DNA of 14,707 nt, taken from assembly GCA_040382215.1 (NCBI GenBank), contig JBEIFW010000083.1:1-14707 (forward strand). Reading direction: 5' to 3'. The position numbers and the translations under genes are program-made. The notes under the pieces were generated by a model. That model was given only the letters and a program-made list of their open reading frames with translations. It was not told where the DNA came from and ran no database searches. Position 1 is the stretch's first letter. Every line of letters begins with the position of its first letter. Of this stretch, positions 12,488-14,707 are shown one piece after another. Source of the DNA: JBEIFW01 sp040382215 (lineage in GTDB: Bacteria; Actinomycetota; Acidimicrobiia; Acidimicrobiales; Ilumatobacteraceae).

Positions 12488-13513
12488 ATGCGCGTCGGGA
12501 TCGTCGGAGCAACGGGTCAGGTCGGCGGGGTCATGCGGGCCATCCTGGCTGAGCGGAACTTCCCCGTGGACGAATTGCGGTACTTCGCTTCGGCCCGCTC
12601 GGCAGGCTCCACGTTGCCGTGGGGTGACGGCGAGATCGTGGTCGAGGACGCCGCCACTGCGGATCCGACCGGTCTGGACATCGCACTGTTCTCCGCAGGT
12701 GCCACGAGCTCCAAAGAACTCGCCCCGCGCTTCACCGCAGCGGGCGTCATCGTCATCGACAACTCTTCCGCCTGGCGCATGGACCCCGAGGTGCCGTTGA
12801 TCGTGAGCGAGGTCAACGGCCACCTGGTCCTCGACACGCCGAAGGGCATCATCGCCAATCCGAACTGCACGACGATGGCGGCGATGCCGGTACTCAAGCC
12901 ACTCCACGACGAGGCCTGCTTGGTGTCGCTCGTGGCGGCGACCTACCAGGCGGTGTCCGGTGGCGGCCTCGCCGGCGTGCGTGAGCTCGACGAGCAGGCC
13001 CGCAAGGTGATCGACGGCGCGGCGGCGCTCACCTACGACGGCGAAGCCGTCGAGTTCCCGACGCCGACGAAGTTCGCGAAGCCCATTGCGTTCAACGTGC
13101 TCCCCCTCGCCGGCAAACTCGTCGACGACGGCCGGTTCGAAACCGACGAGGAGCAGAAGCTCCGCAACGAGAGCCGCAAGATCCTCGGCATCCCCGGGCT
13201 CAAGGTGTCCGGCACGTGCGTTCGGGTACCGGTGTTCACGGGTCACTCCTTGTCGCTGAACGCTGCGTTCGAGCGACCGATCTCGGTCGAGCGGGCACTC
13301 GAGCTGTTGCGGGCGGCACCGGGCGTCGTCGTGTCCGACGTCCCCACCCCGCTCGAGGCCGCCGGCAAGGATCCGAGCTACGTCGGGCGCATCCGGCTCG
13401 ACGAGACGGTCCCCCACGGGCTGGCGCTGTTCGTGTCCAACGACAACCTGCGCAAGGGCGCCGCGCTCAACGCCGTGCAGATCGCCGAGGAGTTGCTCGC
13501 CCGCCGGTCGTGA
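12488..13513 (+). CDS. asd: Aspartate-semialdehyde dehydrogenase
   Basis: The 341-residue enzyme reduces 4-phospho-L-aspartate to L-aspartate 4-semialdehyde with NADPH, the step after aspartokinase. The NADP-binding loop is VGATGQVGG (6-14). The catalytic Cys is C127 in ANPNCTTM and the catalytic His is H253 in VFTGHSLSLN; R246 precedes in CVRVPVF, and YQAVSGGGLAG (153-163) is a family substrate-site segment. SSAWRMDPEVPLIVSEVN is also typical. Length is normal. The ATG precedes the first beta strand directly. The gene ends 9 nt before the stop of the convergent mazG-like gene, so no intrinsic terminator fits between. Confidence 0.97.
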   Translation: MRVGIVGATGQVGGVMRAILAERNFPVDELRYFASARSAGSTLPWGDGEIVVEDAATADPTGLDIALFSAGATSSKELAPRFTAAGVIVIDNSSAWRMDPEVPLIVSEVNGHLVLDTPKGIIANPNCTTMAAMPVLKPLHDEACLVSLVAATYQAVSGGGLAGVRELDEQARKVIDGAAALTYDGEAVEFPTPTKFAKPIAFNVLPLAGKLVDDGRFETDEEQKLRNESRKILGIPGLKVSGTCVRVPVFTGHSLSLNAAFERPISVERALELLRAAPGVVVSDVPTPLEAAGKDPSYVGRIRLDETVPHGLALFVSNDNLRKGAALNAVQIAEELLARRS

Positions 13514-13522
13514 TTCGAGCGC

Positions 13523-13804
13523 TCACGGGCAGCCGCACGGCGACGCCGCACACCGCGGACACCCGGTGGCATAGCGGCTCACCGCTTCGTCGAGCGAGAG
13601 CCCGAGTTGGTTGGCCAGCGAGGCCACCCAGGCGAGCACGTCACCGAGTTCGGCGAGCTGCTGATCCCGGGTGCCCTTGCGGACCGCCTGGGCCAACTCG
13701 CCGACCTCCTCGCAGATCCACGCCACGGTCGAGGGCACCCCGCGCACCCGGTCCCGGGTGCCGTAGGTGCGTTCCATCAGGTCCTGGAAGCCGCCGAGTT
13801 CCAC
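13523..13804 (-). CDS. Short MazG-like nucleotide pyrophosphohydrolase with a cysteine-rich tail
   Basis: The 93-residue product is a one-domain all-alpha NTP pyrophosphatase of the MazG/dCTPase superfamily, which cleaves NTPs or dNTPs to NMP and pyrophosphate, often as house-cleaning of non-canonical nucleotides. The metal-binding pairs are visible: E33-X2-E36 in EEVGELAQAVRKG and E52-X2-D55 in AELGDVLAW. It starts FQDLMERTYGTRDR, typical of the short family. The tail at 82-92 has C-X2-C-X4-C-X-C, a possible metal site outside the usual fold. The GTG at 13804 was chosen because the family N-terminus begins here and a TACCGT box lies 8 nt upstream; a longer frame to 13972 would run through ung. 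It is divergent from ung, another enzyme that deals with faulty nucleotides. Confidence 0.85.
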   Translation of the reverse strand: MELGGFQDLMERTYGTRDRVRGVPSTVAWICEEVGELAQAVRKGTRDQQLAELGDVLAWVASLANQLGLSLDEAVSRYATGCPRCAASPCGCP

Positions 13805-13811
13805 GAACCCG

Positions 13812-13823
13812 GACGGTACCGTC
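13812..13823. promoter_or_regulatory. Palindromic divergent promoter for mazG-like and ung
   Basis: GACGGTACCGTC is a perfect 12-bp palindrome. It gives TACCGT on both strands: 13817-13822 forward, 7 nt before the ung GTG (13830), and 13818-13813 reverse, 8 nt before the mazG-like GTG (13804). The whole gap is 25 nt and neither gene has an SD. One overlapping -10 element serving two leaderless transcripts is the simplest reading. It could instead, or also, be an operator. Confidence 0.5.
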
Positions 13824-13829
13824 ACTGCG

Positions 13830-14504
13830 GTGGCCACCGACTGGAACCCGCTACTGCGGGGCGAGTTCGACAAGCCGTACTGGACCGAACTCCAGGCCTT
13901 CGTGCGCGCCGAGCGCGAGCGCGCCACGGTGTATCCGCCCCATCCCGAGGTGTTCGCCGCCCTCCACCTCACCGCCTACGCCGACACGAAGGTGCTCGTC
14001 CTGGGCCAGGACCCTTACCACGGACCACGTCAGGCACACGGGCTCTGCTTCTCGGTGCAGCCCGGGGTCAGCGTCCCGCCATCGCTCGCCAACGTGTTCC
14101 AGGAACTGCACGACGACCTCGGCGTACCGGTACCCACCCACGGCCATCTCGAGCGCTGGGCCCGTCAGGGGGTGCTCTTGCTCAATGCCACGCTCACCGT
14201 GCGCGCCGGGCAGGCCGGCTCCCACCAGGGCAAGGGGTGGGAGACGTTCACCGACGCCGTGATCCGAGCCGTGAACGACAAGCCCGAGCGCGTCGTGTTC
14301 GTGCTGTGGGGGAGCCACGCCCGTCGCAAGAAGGCCCTCGTCGATCTCGGTCGCCACGTCGTCGTCGAGTCGGCCCACCCGTCCCCGCTTTCGGCCCGAA
14401 ACGGGTTCTTCGGCTCCCGGCCGTTCTCCCGGGTCAATGCGGCCCTGCGCGAGGCCGGACGGGCCCCGATCGACTGGGCGTTGCCGTCCGCCCCGGCCTC
14501 CTGA
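13830..14504 (+). CDS. ung: Uracil-DNA glycosylase (family 1)
   Basis: The 224-residue enzyme removes uracil from DNA in base-excision repair. The water-activating loop VLGQDPYHGP carries D61 and H64; LLLNATLTVR holds the uracil-binding N119; the leucine/minor-groove loop is HPSPLSARNGFFGSRPFS with catalytic H183. Length and motif order are normal for the Ung family. The GTG at 13830 gives the usual start (ATDWNPLLRGEFDKPYW); an upstream extension to 13767 would overlap the divergent gene and its promoter. The last residues of the gene are followed within 10 nt by two hairpins. Confidence 0.96.
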   Translation: MATDWNPLLRGEFDKPYWTELQAFVRAERERATVYPPHPEVFAALHLTAYADTKVLVLGQDPYHGPRQAHGLCFSVQPGVSVPPSLANVFQELHDDLGVPVPTHGHLERWARQGVLLLNATLTVRAGQAGSHQGKGWETFTDAVIRAVNDKPERVVFVLWGSHARRKKALVDLGRHVVVESAHPSPLSARNGFFGSRPFSRVNAALREAGRAPIDWALPSAPAS

Positions 14505-14508
14505 CGGC

Positions 14509-14514
14509 TAGCGT
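14509..14514 (+). promoter_or_regulatory. Possible -10 box TAGCGT for the 3'-edge secreted-protein gene
   Basis: TAGCGT starts 5 nt after the ung stop. If used, transcription would begin near 14521 and give a leader of about 50 nt containing the hairpin at 14529-14547 and a normal SD. This differs from the leaderless pattern seen elsewhere in the window and may be chance. Confidence 0.25.
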
Positions 14515-14547
14515 CCGGACCGGACGGAGCCGGGCCCGGCGCCCGGC
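14512..14547 (+). terminator. Two adjacent GC hairpins after ung
   Basis: The first hairpin is 14512-14526: CGTCCG / CGGACG with a 3-nt loop. The second is 14529-14547: GCCGGGC / GCCCGGC with a 5-nt loop; its left half also lies in the palindrome GCCGGGCCCGGC. There is no T-tract. They could end ung transcription or structure the leader of the next gene. Confidence 0.4.
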
Positions 14548-14571
14548 CGCGCTCGTAGGGAGGTCGACGAG

Positions 14572-14707
14572 GTGGTACGGGGGACGATCGGGGCACTACT
14601 GCTGGCCGGGCTGTCGGGGGCCGCTGCACTCGTGATCGCAGCGCCCGCGGCTGCCGCACCGGCTGTACCGGCCACCTCGGCGTATTCCCCGGTGGCACCG
14701 GCCCGCC
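14572..14707 (+). CDS. Start of a secreted or surface protein with a signal peptide, cut by the window edge
   Basis: GTG at 14572 follows GGGAGGT (14558-14564) by 7 nt. The 45 visible codons begin VVRGTIGALLLAGLSG, with one Arg, then a hydrophobic stretch (about 5-22) ending LVIAAPAAAAPAV, a good signal peptide with a likely AXA cleavage site near residue 25-29. A Pro/Ala/Ser-rich stretch follows. The mature domain is outside the window, so no function can be given. Confidence 0.65.
   Translation, partial: MVRGTIGALLLAGLSGAAALVIAAPAAAAPAVPATSAYSPVAPAR

Noticed and set aside
13767..13829. Earlier start for uracil-DNA glycosylase
   Set aside because: It would overlap the divergent mazG-like gene and its promoter; the family N-terminus begins at the GTG at 13830.
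13805..13972. Extended N-terminus of the mazG-like protein
   Set aside because: The added 56 codons lie antisense to ung and carry no MazG likeness; GTG at 13804 fits the family start.
14529..14540. 12-bp palindrome GCCGGGCCCGGC as an operator
   Set aside because: It is pure G and C and forms half of a longer hairpin; in such GC-rich DNA a palindrome of this composition alone is weak evidence for a protein-binding site.
1..14707. CRISPR arrays, tRNA/rRNA genes, insertion sequences, attachment sites
   Set aside because: I looked for spaced repeats, tRNA-like cloverleaf ends, transposase motifs and terminal inverted repeats and saw none.

Overview
The window is a GC-rich, densely packed piece of chromosome. 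Every gene has actinobacterial-style codon use, with GTG starts common and C or G in most third positions. The Thr/Pro/Val-rich linker of the membrane-anchored cyclophilin, the near absence of Shine-Dalgarno (SD) sequences before first-in-operon genes, and repeated TANNNT boxes 5-9 nt before start codons suggest an actinobacterium with many leaderless transcripts. Acidimicrobiia is my best guess. No rRNA, tRNA, CRISPR array, insertion sequence or phage gene was seen, and no gene-free stretch exceeds 300 bases.

Layout. (1) 1-3760: a possible divergent gene cut by the left edge. Then comes a plus-strand run of a PYROXD2-type FAD oxidoreductase, a Rieske non-haem iron oxygenase of the choline/betaine-monooxygenase type, and a crotonase-fold enzyme carrying the Asp-Glu-Asp triad of dienoyl-CoA isomerase. 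(2) 3799-4641, minus: an exported, membrane-anchored cyclophilin. (3) 4730-9888, plus: a small membrane protein, a possible 15-codon leader ORF, and four overlapping genes. These are an alpha/beta hydrolase with Gly at the nucleophile position, a three-domain PEP-utilising enzyme resembling rifampicin phosphotransferase in layout, a short-chain dehydrogenase, and a photolyase/cryptochrome-like flavoprotein. In the last, the FAD domain comes first and the alpha/beta (antenna) domain last. (4) 9885-11105, minus: a family III CoA-transferase meeting the flavoprotein gene tail to tail in a shared CTAG. (5) 11179-13513, plus: aspartokinase (with a probable internal start for a beta subunit) and aspartate-semialdehyde dehydrogenase, the first two steps of the aspartate family pathway. 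(6) 13523-14504: a MazG-like pyrophosphohydrolase and uracil-DNA glycosylase, divergent from one 12-bp palindromic promoter. (7) 14572 to the edge: the start of a secreted protein.

The part most likely to be new is the 5217-9888 operon. Its last product appears to be a circularly permuted photolyase-like protein. It keeps the Trp triad and GWQW motif of classical photolyases, and it also carries four cysteines placed like those holding the [4Fe-4S] cluster of the FeS-BCP (PhrB/CryB) class. Its tight overlap with a PEP-dependent phosphotransferase-like enzyme, a reductase and a hydrolase with an altered active site suggests a shared, unrecognised small-molecule or light-linked pathway. That joint function is inference; the architecture and overlaps are read directly from the sequence.
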